A DNA stretch of 64,000 nucleotides, taken from Thalassotalea sp. 42_200_T64 (GTDB lineage Bacteria > Pseudomonadota > Gammaproteobacteria > Enterobacterales > Alteromonadaceae). The stretch covers positions 28,517-92,516 of the forward strand of contig MABC01000074.1 in the NCBI GenBank assembly GCA_002162925.1, read 5' to 3'. A program made the translations under genes and the position numbers. Shown piece after piece: positions 28,900 to 38,385 of the stretch; position 1 is the first letter of the stretch, and each line of letters starts with the position of its first letter. Under the pieces are notes generated by a model. The model was not told the origin of the DNA. It saw only the letters and a program-made list of their open reading frames with translations, and did not search any database.

Positions 28900-29340
28900 A
28901 TGAATTTTCTTATTAAAAAATGGTATCCAAGTACAACTAATTTGCCCTTTATTCTGCGTATGGTCATGATCATACTGGGGCTGATAATTAGCTTTAATAC
29001 TAAGGCTGATCCTAATTCTACGGTGCCAATGATCAAATTATCACCGAAACAATGCATCGCTTTGCATCAAGGCAAAAAGTGTTATGTGGATATTGAACTG
29101 CAATGGCGAACGCCAGACAAAGGCGACTATTGTTTGTTTTCATCACAACAACGTTCGCCGCTAACGTGTTGGCAACAAGATGACAAGGGCGAATTTAAAA
29201 AAGAAATCGTAGCAAATCAAAACGTCATATTTATACTTAGAGCCCACGACAGTAACAAACCTATTGCAACAGTTGAATTAGAAATGGCCTGGGTATACAA
29301 GAAAAACTCGAGATCTCGCTCATCATGGCGGATATTTTAG
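28900..29340 (+). CDS. DUF3019 small exported protein
   Basis: Protein of 146 residues with an N-terminal hydrophobic segment (about 18-36, signal peptide or anchor). The DUF3019 core contains LSPKQCIALHQGKKCYVDIELQW and YCLFSS...LTCWQ, with four Cys that may form two disulfides in the periplasm. It lies 12 bp after the MipA/OmpV gene and 16 bp before the response regulator, so all are likely co-transcribed. DUF3019 genes are recurrent neighbours of MipA/OmpV and RstAB-like systems. The molecular role is unknown; a periplasmic sensor accessory is a guess. Confidence 0.8.
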   Translation: MNFLIKKWYPSTTNLPFILRMVMIILGLIISFNTKADPNSTVPMIKLSPKQCIALHQGKKCYVDIELQWRTPDKGDYCLFSSQQRSPLTCWQQDDKGEFKKEIVANQNVIFILRAHDSNKPIATVELEMAWVYKKNSRSRSSWRIF

Positions 29341-29356
29341 GAGTATTGGTATAACA

Positions 29357-30082
29357 ATGGAACAAGACAAAGCAAGAATTCTTATTGTCGAAGACGATCG
29401 TGAATTGGCCGAGTGGATGCAAGAATATCTGCAAGCGAAAGACTATCAGGTGAGTGTTTGCCATTGCGGCGTAGAGGCGGTAAAGCTTATTCAACAGCTA
29501 GACCCTGATGTTGTCATTTTGGATGGCATGCTACCTAACTTAGATGGTGTTGATGTTTGTAAAGCGGTTCGCCCCGAGTTTACGAACACCATCATTATGG
29601 TAACGGCCCGTGATGAAGAAATAGATGAAGTGATAGGCTTAGAAATGGGCGCCGACGAGTATTTAACCAAACCGGTAAGAGCCAGAGCGTTGTTAACCAG
29701 AGTGCGCAAACATATTGAACGCCAGCAAACCAAGGCGGTTGCTGATAAGGAGCATCAAAGTTCTGTAAGCACACAACATTTGCAGTTTGATAATTTGATC
29801 ATCGATAAAGCTGCAATGTCGGTTTCGCTTGCCGGCGTGGCAATTAAAATGACTTCCAATGAGTTTGACGTGTTATGGCTGTTAGCCGAGCAAGCTGGAC
29901 AAATAGTGTCAAGAGAGCAGCTAATCAGCCAATTAAGGGGGTTCGATTACGATGGTTTTGACCGCTCTATTGATTTGAAAGTATCGCGGCTGCGCAAAAA
30001 GCTTGGCGACAATCCGGCAGAGCCAACCCGCATTAAAACCATTTGGGGTAAAGGTTACTTGTTCGCGAAAGATACTTGGTAA
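29357..30082 (+). CDS. OmpR-family response regulator (RstA-like)
   Basis: Protein of 241 residues. The receiver domain begins RILIVEDDRELAEW, with phospho-acceptor Asp at residue 56 (VVILDGMLP) and the conserved Lys in YLTKPVRA. It is followed by a winged-helix DNA-binding domain (about 140-241; MTSNEFDVLWLLAEQAGQIVSREQL, and IKTIWGKGYLF at the end). The kinase gene follows by 65 bp. It may control the MipA/OmpV-DUF3019 genes upstream, whose leader carries a tandem decamer. Confidence 0.93.
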   Translation: MEQDKARILIVEDDRELAEWMQEYLQAKDYQVSVCHCGVEAVKLIQQLDPDVVILDGMLPNLDGVDVCKAVRPEFTNTIIMVTARDEEIDEVIGLEMGADEYLTKPVRARALLTRVRKHIERQQTKAVADKEHQSSVSTQHLQFDNLIIDKAAMSVSLAGVAIKMTSNEFDVLWLLAEQAGQIVSREQLISQLRGFDYDGFDRSIDLKVSRLRKKLGDNPAEPTRIKTIWGKGYLFAKDTW

Positions 30083-30147
30083 TAGCCGATGTTTAAATGC
30101 CTGATCACAACGTTGTTGCATGCTCAAAGATTTGATAAGGAGATTAA

Positions 30148-31434
30148 ATGCGCACCTTAACCTACTCGTTAGTTGTCGTGGTTTTGCTCGCCACCGTTGG
30201 TTTGGGCTGGTTGTTTGATCAGCTGTATGTGCAATACTCTGCAAGTGAACCAACCAAGGATGTCGATAAAGTGAAGATCATCGAGCAGTTGGGGGGAGAG
30301 TTGGCAATCACTCTTGGGCAGTTATCGAATCGACAAGAGTTTGTCCAGCAATGGTCTGCTGGGCAGCAGTACCAGCTTAATTTAACGCCAACAAATAGTT
30401 TGCCGATGCCGAAAGCATTACTCAAGCAAGTGAAACAGGGCGAGCCATTATTATTAGAGAGCAATTCGCATTTGGCATTTCATTATTACTTGCCGGCAAC
30501 CGATGAAATTCTAACTTTAACAGCATCATTGGTTAACTTTAAGGTCGCTGACAAACCGTTAGATTATTTATTCACGATTTTATTTTATCTTGCCTTGTTG
30601 TCGATGTTTTTGCTTTGGGTTTACCCTTTGGTAAAACAACTACTGGCTTTAAGAAAAGCGGCAAAATCCTTTGGTAGTGGCAATTTAAATCAGCGCATTG
30701 TGCCAGGCACTGTTTCCTATATCCGTGATATTGAGACTGAATTTAATCACATGGCACAACGCATTGAAGATTTAGTCAGCGATGTAAAATTACTCAGCAG
30801 CGCGGTGTCCCACGATTTACGAACGCCTTTAGCGAGAATACGCTTTGGTATAGACACCCTCGCTGAAGAAGAGGATCCACAACTGAGGGAGCGCTACCAA
30901 CAAAAGCTTAGCAATAACGTCGATGAGATGACCCGATTAGTCGAAACCTTATTAACCTATGCTCGTCTAGATCAGGGCATGATTGACATTAAAAAAGCCA
31001 AAGTCGATCTTGCAACCGTTATGGCTAATTGCATTAATCATGGCTTTTCTGAATCGGCTGACATCCAATTGCAAACTTTGCCGGGTCACTATGCGCTTGC
31101 CACCGACGAATCGTACATGATAATGCTATTCCATAACTTGCTACAAAATGCGGTTAAATACGGTAATGGCAAAGTACTGGTGACATTAGAGCAAATAAAA
31201 AATAATGTCATTATTACGATTGACGATAATGGCGAAGGTATAGCATTTGAGGAGCGAATTGATATTCTCAAACCTTTTGTACGCGGCAAGCAAAAGCAGC
31301 AAGAACAAAGCGGCCATGGTATTGGCTTAGCTATGGTCAAACGCATCATCGATTGGCATCATGGACAAATCGAAATTAGCGATTCTACTGTGCTCTCTGG
31401 TGCCCAATTTAAAATTATCTTGCCAGCAAATTAA
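30148..31434 (+). CDS. Sensor histidine kinase (RstB-like)
   Basis: Protein of 428 residues. N-terminal membrane helix (about 5-22), periplasmic sensor to about residue 135, second helix (about 138-160), HAMP region (about 160-215), then HisKA with phospho-His 222 (SSAVSHDLRTPLARIR). The ATPase domain has the N box (LLQNAVKYGNG), IDDNGEGI and GHGIGLAMVKRI. It starts at ATG 30148 behind AAGGAG. It should phosphorylate the regulator encoded upstream. The signal is unknown; the RstAB resemblance suggests envelope, acid or cation stress, as an inference only. Confidence 0.92.
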   Translation: MRTLTYSLVVVVLLATVGLGWLFDQLYVQYSASEPTKDVDKVKIIEQLGGELAITLGQLSNRQEFVQQWSAGQQYQLNLTPTNSLPMPKALLKQVKQGEPLLLESNSHLAFHYYLPATDEILTLTASLVNFKVADKPLDYLFTILFYLALLSMFLLWVYPLVKQLLALRKAAKSFGSGNLNQRIVPGTVSYIRDIETEFNHMAQRIEDLVSDVKLLSSAVSHDLRTPLARIRFGIDTLAEEEDPQLRERYQQKLSNNVDEMTRLVETLLTYARLDQGMIDIKKAKVDLATVMANCINHGFSESADIQLQTLPGHYALATDESYMIMLFHNLLQNAVKYGNGKVLVTLEQIKNNVIITIDDNGEGIAFEERIDILKPFVRGKQKQQEQSGHGIGLAMVKRIIDWHHGQIEISDSTVLSGAQFKIILPAN

Positions 31435-31459
31435 TAATACTTGCTGAGCCTTAGCCCAC

Positions 31460-31505
31460 ATACCAAGTTGATTAAATATCTGCTCATACTTAATCAAATT
31501 GGTAT
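31460..31505. repeat. TACCAA...TTGGTA inverted repeat
   Basis: TACCAAGTTGATTAA (31461-31475) and TTAATCAAATTGGTA (31490-31504) form a 15-bp stem with one mismatch and a 14-nt loop. It abuts the MITE-like element to the right. A shorter CTTGGTA/TACCAAG pair occurs at 38279-38304. Confidence 0.7.
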
Positions 31506-31769
31506 ATACCCGTCACCATTCAAGATGTAGGTTTCAGAGCGCTTGAGCGATTCCAATTCAAGGCGCATCTATACAGTAATGGTTTTTCCCTTACAAATAG
31601 ATGCAACGAAGAAGTGGGATTGCTCAAGCGCTTCTTCGATGGGTTTAAAAGTGATTTATGCAGCGTGATGAATTTTAACAATGGAATAACCATTCTCTAA
31701 AATTAATGCCTTGCCTAAATCACTTTTAATTCCCGCTGAAATCCTGCACTTTGAATGGCGACGGGTATA
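31505..31769. mobile_element. MITE-like element with imperfect terminal inverted repeats
   Basis: A 265-bp non-coding element. The left end begins TATACCCGTCACCATTCAAG; the right end read on the other strand begins TATACCCGTCGCCATTCAAA. The terminal repeats run about 35 bp with several mismatches. There is no open frame inside. It occupies most of the 510-bp gap between the kinase and the ThDP-enzyme gene. Similar TATACCCGTCxCCATTCAA ends are known from repeats in marine Alteromonadales. It would need a transposase elsewhere. No clear target-site duplication is visible. Confidence 0.72.
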
Positions 31770-31944
31770 GGGTTTACAAATGGCGTAAAAATTTATTTAC
31801 AGATAAGCAGGATAATTCACTATAGGCAAATTTATATTGCCGAGATTATTGATACAGCTCAAAGTCGAAAAATCATCAAGGGTGAAAATATAACCCATAG
31901 ATAACATCCCGCGATCGTTTAACTAATTGTAGATAATCGCAAAC

Positions 31945-33753
31945 ATGGGGAAGACAATGACTGATATAAACTCACAGTATAAAAATAACTTTGGCGAAAA
32001 GTACGCGCAAACCTTACCAACACTAGGCGAAGCAATTGTTGAAGTTCTACAACTTTTCCAATGCACACAGCTGTACGGGGTAGGAGGCGATTTTGCCGCG
32101 AATTTAATTGCCGCGTTTAAAGATGGCTTACAGCTTTCACCATCGAGTAATGAAATGCATGCCGGTTTTAACGCCTGTGGCCACGCTGAAATTAACGGTA
32201 TTGGCGCCGCGTTAACCACCTATACAGTCGGAAGTTTACCTTGTACCAGTGCCGCGGCATTGGCTATTACTGAAAAATTACCGGTGATCTTCTTTTCTGG
32301 CGCACCAGGGGAGAGCGAAATTTCCACTCATACCATTCATCATACCGTTGCTTCTTCGTCTACCTGGCGGGCAGAATATGATTGCGCCTTAGAATCTTTT
32401 CGTGCGCTAGGGATGAAAGCCGAACGCTTGCAAGGCGCAAGGGCAGTTGGCCAACCGAATATGGCAGCGGAGCGCTTTTTTCAATTGGTTGTGCATGCTT
32501 ATTTGAACAAAGAACCGGTATTTATCGAGATCCCAAGAGATTTGGTATTCCAGAAGACACAAGCCCTGGCCTTGCCTGAAAGTGTTGATTTAATTAGCAG
32601 AAATACCTTTGTACTAGAGGGGGAGTCATTCATTGCCGAGCATATTGTCGAGAAATTAAAGCACGCGCAATATCCGCTGCTGTTTATTGGTGAAAACGTA
32701 AAATTGAACCGGCAGTTGCGCGAGCAATTAATGGAGTTTTGCCATAAATTTAATATTCCTTATGCCACAACCTGGTTCGCCAAAGGCCTGTTTGATGAAT
32801 TTGACTCGCTGTGTCTGGGCACGTATAACGGCGTATTTAGCAGTAGTGAAAATCGACACTACATCGAACACCAGGCCGATTATATTATTGAAGTCGATAC
32901 CAGTATCCATGCTCAGGATACCAGTTCGGCGTTTAATACCGGTACCCATGAAATTGACTCCTTTAGCAATAAAACCGTGATCAAGGGGACGGTGCAAAAT
33001 CAACAGGAAATCATCAACATTTTCAGTAATTTACTCGTTGCAGAAGTGGATAGGTTTACACTGGCGTTGAGCGCGAAAAGTTTTGCGAAAATTGATCCGT
33101 CGGCAAAGTTTGATTTTCACAACCTTTGCTCAGTGCTCAATCATATTCAATCGAATAGCGAAAAACCTTTTATCTATTTGCCCGAGATTGGCAATTCCTA
33201 TTTTGCTTCTTATGGCTTAACCACGAAAAAATCCAGCCTCGGCCGGAGTTGGCTCACCAACCCCTGGTATGCTGCTATGGGCACGAGTTTGCCGTATGCC
33301 AGAACCGTTTGCAAGGCGTTAAAACAGCAACAAGCAGATGATGTTGCCGTGCTAATCACCGGCGATGGTGGTTTTCATTTTCAACTGAATGAACTGATCC
33401 ACTTCCAAAAAGAAAAGCTCAATGTGATCATTCTTTATATGCGCAATGATATTTATCATTTGGGCAAAAGTGGCGAAGGTGAAATTTATCATTGCTCAAC
33501 CCCTGAGTTTGATGTGTTGCAACTGATCAGCGCCTATGGTGGCAAGGGTTATCATTGTGAGACCGTAGGCCAATTTACTGAAATCTTTGAACAAGCGGTG
33601 ACTGAAAATCAAGGCATAACCCTAATCGAAGTGCCGGCAGATCTCGACCCGCAATATCAATGCGATGAAATTCAAATGTTGAATTTATACATTCAAGCGC
33701 AAAATGGTAACCCTGAGGCGATGCAAAGGTGGCAAACTCTGAAAGCGATTTAA
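31945..33753 (+). CDS. Thiamine-diphosphate-dependent enzyme, pyruvate/indolepyruvate decarboxylase-like
   Basis: Protein of 602 residues (598 if it starts at ATG 31957, which has a GGGGAAG ribosome site overlapping the first codons). It has the three-domain layout of ThDP decarboxylases. The N-terminal Pyr domain has the cofactor-activating Glu (SSNEMHAGFNACGHA, the counterpart of ELNAGYAADGYAR). The central domain follows, and a C-terminal PP domain has the GDGG...N motif (LITGDGGFHFQLNELIHF, then MRNDIYHLG). The substrate, a 2-keto acid, cannot be fixed from sequence. It is preceded by a MITE-like element and has no pathway neighbours. Confidence 0.8.
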   Translation: MGKTMTDINSQYKNNFGEKYAQTLPTLGEAIVEVLQLFQCTQLYGVGGDFAANLIAAFKDGLQLSPSSNEMHAGFNACGHAEINGIGAALTTYTVGSLPCTSAAALAITEKLPVIFFSGAPGESEISTHTIHHTVASSSTWRAEYDCALESFRALGMKAERLQGARAVGQPNMAAERFFQLVVHAYLNKEPVFIEIPRDLVFQKTQALALPESVDLISRNTFVLEGESFIAEHIVEKLKHAQYPLLFIGENVKLNRQLREQLMEFCHKFNIPYATTWFAKGLFDEFDSLCLGTYNGVFSSSENRHYIEHQADYIIEVDTSIHAQDTSSAFNTGTHEIDSFSNKTVIKGTVQNQQEIINIFSNLLVAEVDRFTLALSAKSFAKIDPSAKFDFHNLCSVLNHIQSNSEKPFIYLPEIGNSYFASYGLTTKKSSLGRSWLTNPWYAAMGTSLPYARTVCKALKQQQADDVAVLITGDGGFHFQLNELIHFQKEKLNVIILYMRNDIYHLGKSGEGEIYHCSTPEFDVLQLISAYGGKGYHCETVGQFTEIFEQAVTENQGITLIEVPADLDPQYQCDEIQMLNLYIQAQNGNPEAMQRWQTLKAI

Positions 33754-33779
33754 CCCGATAAAATCTTATTAAGAGTTTT

Positions 33780-33925
33780 AAGCTGCTAGCAACGAGCTAC
33801 TGGCCCCGGGCTGTGTATTTGATCAATTCACCACTCGTGTAACAATACGAATGCTGCCCGAAGCCCTTAACCGACGCGATTAATATTTTGTACTCGGATG
33901 TACTTATCCACGGCAGGCAAGGGGA
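33780..33925. repeat. Dispersed intergenic repeat, copy 1 (AGCAACGAGCTACTGG family)
   Basis: The sequence AGCTGCTAGCAACGAGCTAC begins a stretch containing GCTGCCCGAAGCCC and GCGATTAATATTTTGT. Two further copies with the same order of blocks lie at 60247-60352 and 60433-60545. It is non-coding and sits between the convergent ThDP-enzyme and LysE-type genes. Confidence 0.7.
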
Positions 33926-33949
33926 GCCTTTAGACTCGGCTTATTTCAA

Positions 33950-34543
33950 CTAGCCGATAAGTGGATACAGCGAAGCCAGCAATAAACTTGCCATGGTTAC
34001 GTTGAAGATGCGTAACTGCCGGCTATTACTGAGTAAACGCCTGAGTTGTTGGCCCAAAATGGTCCACACGCTCACCGACGGTAAATTGATGGCACCAAAA
34101 ATTGCAGCGACTATGGCAATCGATTCAAAGCTGCGCTCTGGTGAGTACACACTTATCGCGGTTAACGCCATGGTCCAGGCTTTTGGGTTCACCCATTGAA
34201 ATAGCACCGCTTGGATGAAGGTTATTGGTGTCGCGTTATTATTAGAGTTACTGTCAGGCGATGTGGCGGTGGCAATTTTATAAGCAAGATATAGCAAGTA
34301 AAGTACGCTAAAAATTTTCAATATTGTATAACTGACTGGGTACAGATCAAACAACTGAATTAAACCAATGCCCACTAACATCACCATTAAGGTAAAGCCC
34401 AGACCAACGCCTAACATATGCGGTATGGTACGTTGAAAGCCAAAATTTGCGCCGGAAGACATTAACATTAAATTATTCGGACCAGGAGTGATGGATGATA
34501 CAAAGGCAAAAGCGACCAGTGCCATGAGTAATTCAAACTGCAT
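33950..34543 (-). CDS. LysE/RhtB-family amino-acid exporter
   Basis: Protein of 197 residues with about six membrane helices and the family N-terminus FVSSITPGPNNLMLMSSGANFGFQR. The central WVNPKAWTMAL motif is also typical. It should export an amino acid or derivative across the inner membrane. It is divergent from an Lrp/AsnC-type regulator with a short shared spacer (34544-34647), so that regulator probably controls it. Confidence 0.92.
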   Translation of the reverse strand: MQFELLMALVAFAFVSSITPGPNNLMLMSSGANFGFQRTIPHMLGVGLGFTLMVMLVGIGLIQLFDLYPVSYTILKIFSVLYLLYLAYKIATATSPDSNSNNNATPITFIQAVLFQWVNPKAWTMALTAISVYSPERSFESIAIVAAIFGAINLPSVSVWTILGQQLRRLLSNSRQLRIFNVTMASLLLASLYPLIG

Positions 34544-34629
34544 AAGTTAATTCCTAAAAGCGAGCAATTATTGATAGTGCAATTATAAGGCTTTAATGAC
34601 GAAATTATCTTGCGTTATTTGTGACATTG

Positions 34630-34644
34630 TTGCTATATATGCAA
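34630..34644. promoter_or_regulatory. Candidate Lrp/AsnC operator overlapping the regulator start
   Basis: TTGCTATATATGCAA has perfect TTGC/GCAA arms around an A/T core. It lies in the LysE/Lrp divergent spacer, immediately before the preferred start ATG 34648 of the regulator. This is a site for autoregulation by inference. Confidence 0.45.
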
Positions 34645-34647
34645 TAT

Positions 34648-35097
34648 ATGATTGAATTAGATAACATAAGCAAAAGAATATTGCGTGAGCTTGAAGGGGA
34701 TGGCCGAGTCAGTAATGCTGAACTCGCCACTCGTGTAGGACTTTCTGCCTCTGCGTGTTTACGCCGAGTACAAGAATTAGAGCGCTCAGGCATCATTGTC
34801 GGTTACCGGGCGGTGCTTAATCATAAAAAATTAGGGATTGGCTGTATTGCCTATGTTGGTGTGGGATTGTCGGACCATACCAAACATTCGCAAGAAGCGT
34901 TTGAACAAGCGATCACTCGTTCCGATGAAGTTCGGGAATGTCATAATATTACCGGTTCATACGAATACCTGTTAAGAGTGGAAACAACAGATTTAATTGC
35001 CTATAAAAAATTTCATACCGACGTACTTGGCGTTTTGCCGCAAGTGCATGCGATCACAACGTTTGTGGTTATGGATTCAGCCAAAGATGACCGCTAA
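34648..35097 (+). CDS. Lrp/AsnC-family transcriptional regulator
   Basis: Protein of 149 residues from ATG 34648 (MIELDNISKRILRELEGDGR), which matches the usual start of the family; upstream in-frame starts at 34621 and 34639 would add nine or three residues. The N-terminal helix-turn-helix (NAELATRVGLSASACLRRVQ) is followed by the RAM ligand domain (ITGSYEYLLRVETTDL). It likely senses an amino acid and controls the divergent LysE-type exporter. Confidence 0.92.
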   Translation: MIELDNISKRILRELEGDGRVSNAELATRVGLSASACLRRVQELERSGIIVGYRAVLNHKKLGIGCIAYVGVGLSDHTKHSQEAFEQAITRSDEVRECHNITGSYEYLLRVETTDLIAYKKFHTDVLGVLPQVHAITTFVVMDSAKDDR

Positions 35098-35291
35098 TTT
35101 ACCCAGAGCACATCGCTATAATGGCTAACTTTTAAATAAATATGGTAAATAATTTCAATAAGTCAAAAAATTTGAATACAAATGTTTGTTTCTGATCCGT
35201 TTTTTCCCTACTATGAGTCGACTTAAATTGAAGTGGGTAATTTGGCCTCTTTGATGTTTGAGATTAAAGATAATAATTGTTAGGTAGGGTT

Positions 35292-38120
35292 ATGTTGAGT
35301 TTTGTACGAATACTCTTGGTATCGATGATATTTTTATTATCCTTAGCCGAGCCGGTCAATGCACAACTAGACAATGTTCAGCAACGATTGGCGAAAATTG
35401 AAAAAATAGAAGATAAGTCTGTTGTTATCGAGCAAGCCCAGCAATTAATCTCGGATTCATTTCTCACCAGCAAACAACATCTGTCGATTTTAACGGTAAT
35501 TGGACATGGCTATCACGCGCTTGGTGATTTAGATGGAGCCATTGCCACGTTTAGACAAGCGCAACAACTTGCCAATGAAAATGTCTTAGCAGCTGAGGAA
35601 GCCGATGCTTTCAAGTTAATCGGCGTGTTTAACTATTTTAAAGGCGATTTTCCTAAAGCATTAAGCGCGTATCAAGCCTCTTTAAATTACTACCAAAACA
35701 CTGATGAATACCTCAAACAGGCACACCTTTATAACAATATTGGCCTGGTGAAAAACAGTATGGGGGATATGGAACAGGCTTTAATCACTTATAGAAAAGC
35801 GGAAGGCATCTATCAGCAATACGGCAATGAAGATGATAAAGTGGATATCCGCTTTAATATATCAGGCTTGTATTCAAATTTAAAAATGTATGATAAAGCC
35901 ATTGAAATACTCCTGCAAATTATCGAGAAAAGAATTGAGTCAAATGATCTCGATGATTTAGCCCTGGCAAAGAGTGATTTGGCCATTGCCTATAAAAACT
36001 CAGGCAAGTATCAATTGGCTGAGCAATATCAATTAGCCGCTTTAAATTACTATAAAGACAGTGAGCAACCTTATCACCTGGCGACCCAGTTAAATAATCT
36101 TTCCGATTTGTACAGCAATATGGGGAAAATTGAGCTGGCAATTAATTTTTCAAAGAAATGTATTGCCCTGGCTGAGCAACAGAAGCACCAAGCTGCTTTG
36201 GCCAATTGTTTGTACGAGTTAGGTAAGGGGTTGTTCCACCAAGGCGAAATAGAGCAAGCGTTTGATTATGCTAATCAATCGAATGAATTGGCAATGCAAA
36301 CAAATTTTAAAAACTTAAAGTTAGAAAATTTATCATTACTTGCTTTAATTCATGCCGCCAGACAAGAACCAGAGCAAGCCCTTGCCAAAAGCCGAGCATT
36401 TAAAAAAGAGGTTGATGATGGCTATAACAATAATTTTAATTTAAAGCTGGTTCAATTTGAATCGGAGCAATTAGCCCATCAGGTTAAAAAGTTACAACAA
36501 GCCAAAGCCTTTCAGCAGATAAAGATCGAACAGACAGAGCAAAGTCGAAATTTTATGCTAATGGCGCTAATTTTTGTTTCGATCATTGTCTTCTTCATTT
36601 ATCGCCGTAAAAAAGAGCTCAGCACCAAGATATGGTTGGCGGCACAAGTAAAAGAAAGAACTCGCGATCTAGAACTTTTAACCGAACAACTTACGGCTGC
36701 CAATAAAGTTAAAAGCCAATTTCTGGCCAATATGAGTCATGAAATTCGAACCCCGCTTACCGCAATAATAGGTCAATCAGAAGCCGTAATTAACGGTGAA
36801 GTGAGTGAGCAAAATGTTGGCGCAGAGGTTAACGTAATTCATGCCAATGGCATGCATTTATTGCAGTTAGTGAACGATATTCTCGATATCAGTAAAATTG
36901 AAGCGGATAAGCTTGAGTTAGATGTTAGTGGCCAAAATTTGGATGTTATTACTCAAGATCTTGCCAACATGTTTAACGAGCAGGCAAAATCTAAACAGTT
37001 AGAATTTGTCATTAAAAATACCATGCCATCAGCATTTACTTTTCATGCTGATGGTTTGCGTTTAAGCCAAATATTAATCAACCTTTGCTCCAATGCCATC
37101 AAGTTTACCAATAAGGGCAGAGTTAGCTTAACCATTTCAGAAGAACACAATCATTTAGTTTTTATTGTCAATGATACCGGTATTGGTATGAATAAAGAGC
37201 AGCAAAAGCAGGTGTTTAATAGCTTTTCACAAGCAGATAGCAGCATTAGCAGACGTTTTGGTGGTACTGGCTTAGGTTTGTTTTTGTCAATGCAACTGGC
37301 GGAAATGATGGGCGGTGAAATCAACTTAAACAGTACCCTCAATGTTGGTAGCACCTTCACCTTTAGTTTTCCGTATATAAAAGCAAATGCTGCTATTGCT
37401 CCAAAGCAGAAAAAGACTGAATTGAACCTGCTTACTGAAAAAATAACTGGCACCATACTGCTGGCCGAAGATCATGATGACAATAGACGGTTAATTGCTC
37501 GCTTTCTTAAGCGTTTAGGCCTGGATGTTGTTACCGCCAAAAATGGCAAGCAAGTGATAGAGCTCTACTTAAAGCACGAACCGGAAGTGTTGTTACTCGA
37601 TATTCAAATGCCAGAAATGGACGGCATAGAAGCGTTAGTAAAATTAAGGGAGTTAGGCTGTGCTAAACCGATAATCGCATTAACCGCCAACGCTATGTCG
37701 CATGAAGTAAAACATTACCTGTCTTTAGGGTTTAATGGTCACCTGAAAAAGCCAATTGAAAGAGGGGTATTGGTGACAACCCTGTTTGAGCATTTCAGTA
37801 AAACCAATATGCAGTTAAGCATTGATGATGCCTTTAAAGATATTGATATCTCGGATTTGGTGGGAAATTTCAAAGCCGATTTAGCCATAGATAAACAACA
37901 TTTTCTTAACTTCAGTGTTAGTCAGGATTGGATCATATTAAAACAAAAAGTTCATCGCTTGGCGGGGTCATCGGCGATGTTCGGTTTTCCTAAATTATCG
38001 GATATCGCAATCAAGCTGGAAGCGAGTTTTAAAGCCCCTCAACCGGTAGTCTCGATAACATTAATTAATGACTTGATTGCCGATTTAATTCAGGAAATTG
38101 AACAGGTTCAGCAGTCATAA
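35292..38120 (+). CDS. TPR-sensor hybrid histidine kinase with receiver and HPt domains
   Basis: Start chosen at ATG 35292 (a TAGGT element precedes it; a TTG at 35277 would add five residues), giving 942 residues. Order: signal peptide (to about 24), periplasmic TPR array (about 60-380), membrane helix (about 425-442), HisKA with His 483 (FLANMSHEIRTPLT), ATPase domain (NLCSNAIKFTNKG, GTGLGLFLS), receiver with Asp 770 (LLLDIQMPEMDG), and a C-terminal HPt with His 888 (KVHRLAGSSAMFGF). All phosphorelay residues are present. No response regulator is adjacent, so the output protein is encoded elsewhere. The helical TPR sensor suggests protein or peptide sensing. Confidence 0.92.
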   Translation: MLSFVRILLVSMIFLLSLAEPVNAQLDNVQQRLAKIEKIEDKSVVIEQAQQLISDSFLTSKQHLSILTVIGHGYHALGDLDGAIATFRQAQQLANENVLAAEEADAFKLIGVFNYFKGDFPKALSAYQASLNYYQNTDEYLKQAHLYNNIGLVKNSMGDMEQALITYRKAEGIYQQYGNEDDKVDIRFNISGLYSNLKMYDKAIEILLQIIEKRIESNDLDDLALAKSDLAIAYKNSGKYQLAEQYQLAALNYYKDSEQPYHLATQLNNLSDLYSNMGKIELAINFSKKCIALAEQQKHQAALANCLYELGKGLFHQGEIEQAFDYANQSNELAMQTNFKNLKLENLSLLALIHAARQEPEQALAKSRAFKKEVDDGYNNNFNLKLVQFESEQLAHQVKKLQQAKAFQQIKIEQTEQSRNFMLMALIFVSIIVFFIYRRKKELSTKIWLAAQVKERTRDLELLTEQLTAANKVKSQFLANMSHEIRTPLTAIIGQSEAVINGEVSEQNVGAEVNVIHANGMHLLQLVNDILDISKIEADKLELDVSGQNLDVITQDLANMFNEQAKSKQLEFVIKNTMPSAFTFHADGLRLSQILINLCSNAIKFTNKGRVSLTISEEHNHLVFIVNDTGIGMNKEQQKQVFNSFSQADSSISRRFGGTGLGLFLSMQLAEMMGGEINLNSTLNVGSTFTFSFPYIKANAAIAPKQKKTELNLLTEKITGTILLAEDHDDNRRLIARFLKRLGLDVVTAKNGKQVIELYLKHEPEVLLLDIQMPEMDGIEALVKLRELGCAKPIIALTANAMSHEVKHYLSLGFNGHLKKPIERGVLVTTLFEHFSKTNMQLSIDDAFKDIDISDLVGNFKADLAIDKQHFLNFSVSQDWIILKQKVHRLAGSSAMFGFPKLSDIAIKLEASFKAPQPVVSITLINDLIADLIQEIEQVQQS

Positions 38121-38385
38121 CCCGTATTTATTTATAAAGACTTATTGCTTTGAAAGGTTACTAACGCATACACTTTTGTCTGTAGGGCTAACTATTTTGG
38201 ATGCTTGTGTGATGTTGTTTATTTTACCTGCCCCATTTTAAATCTATAGTAAACAGGATGTTATAAAGTATTTGTCGGCTTGGTACAGTCCTTGATATAC
38301 CAAGTTGAGAGTTGTGAAAGCAAAAATTTATCCGCATTGCTTAACCTGAGTTCAGGTTACTAACACCGCGAAAGAGAGGGTGAAT

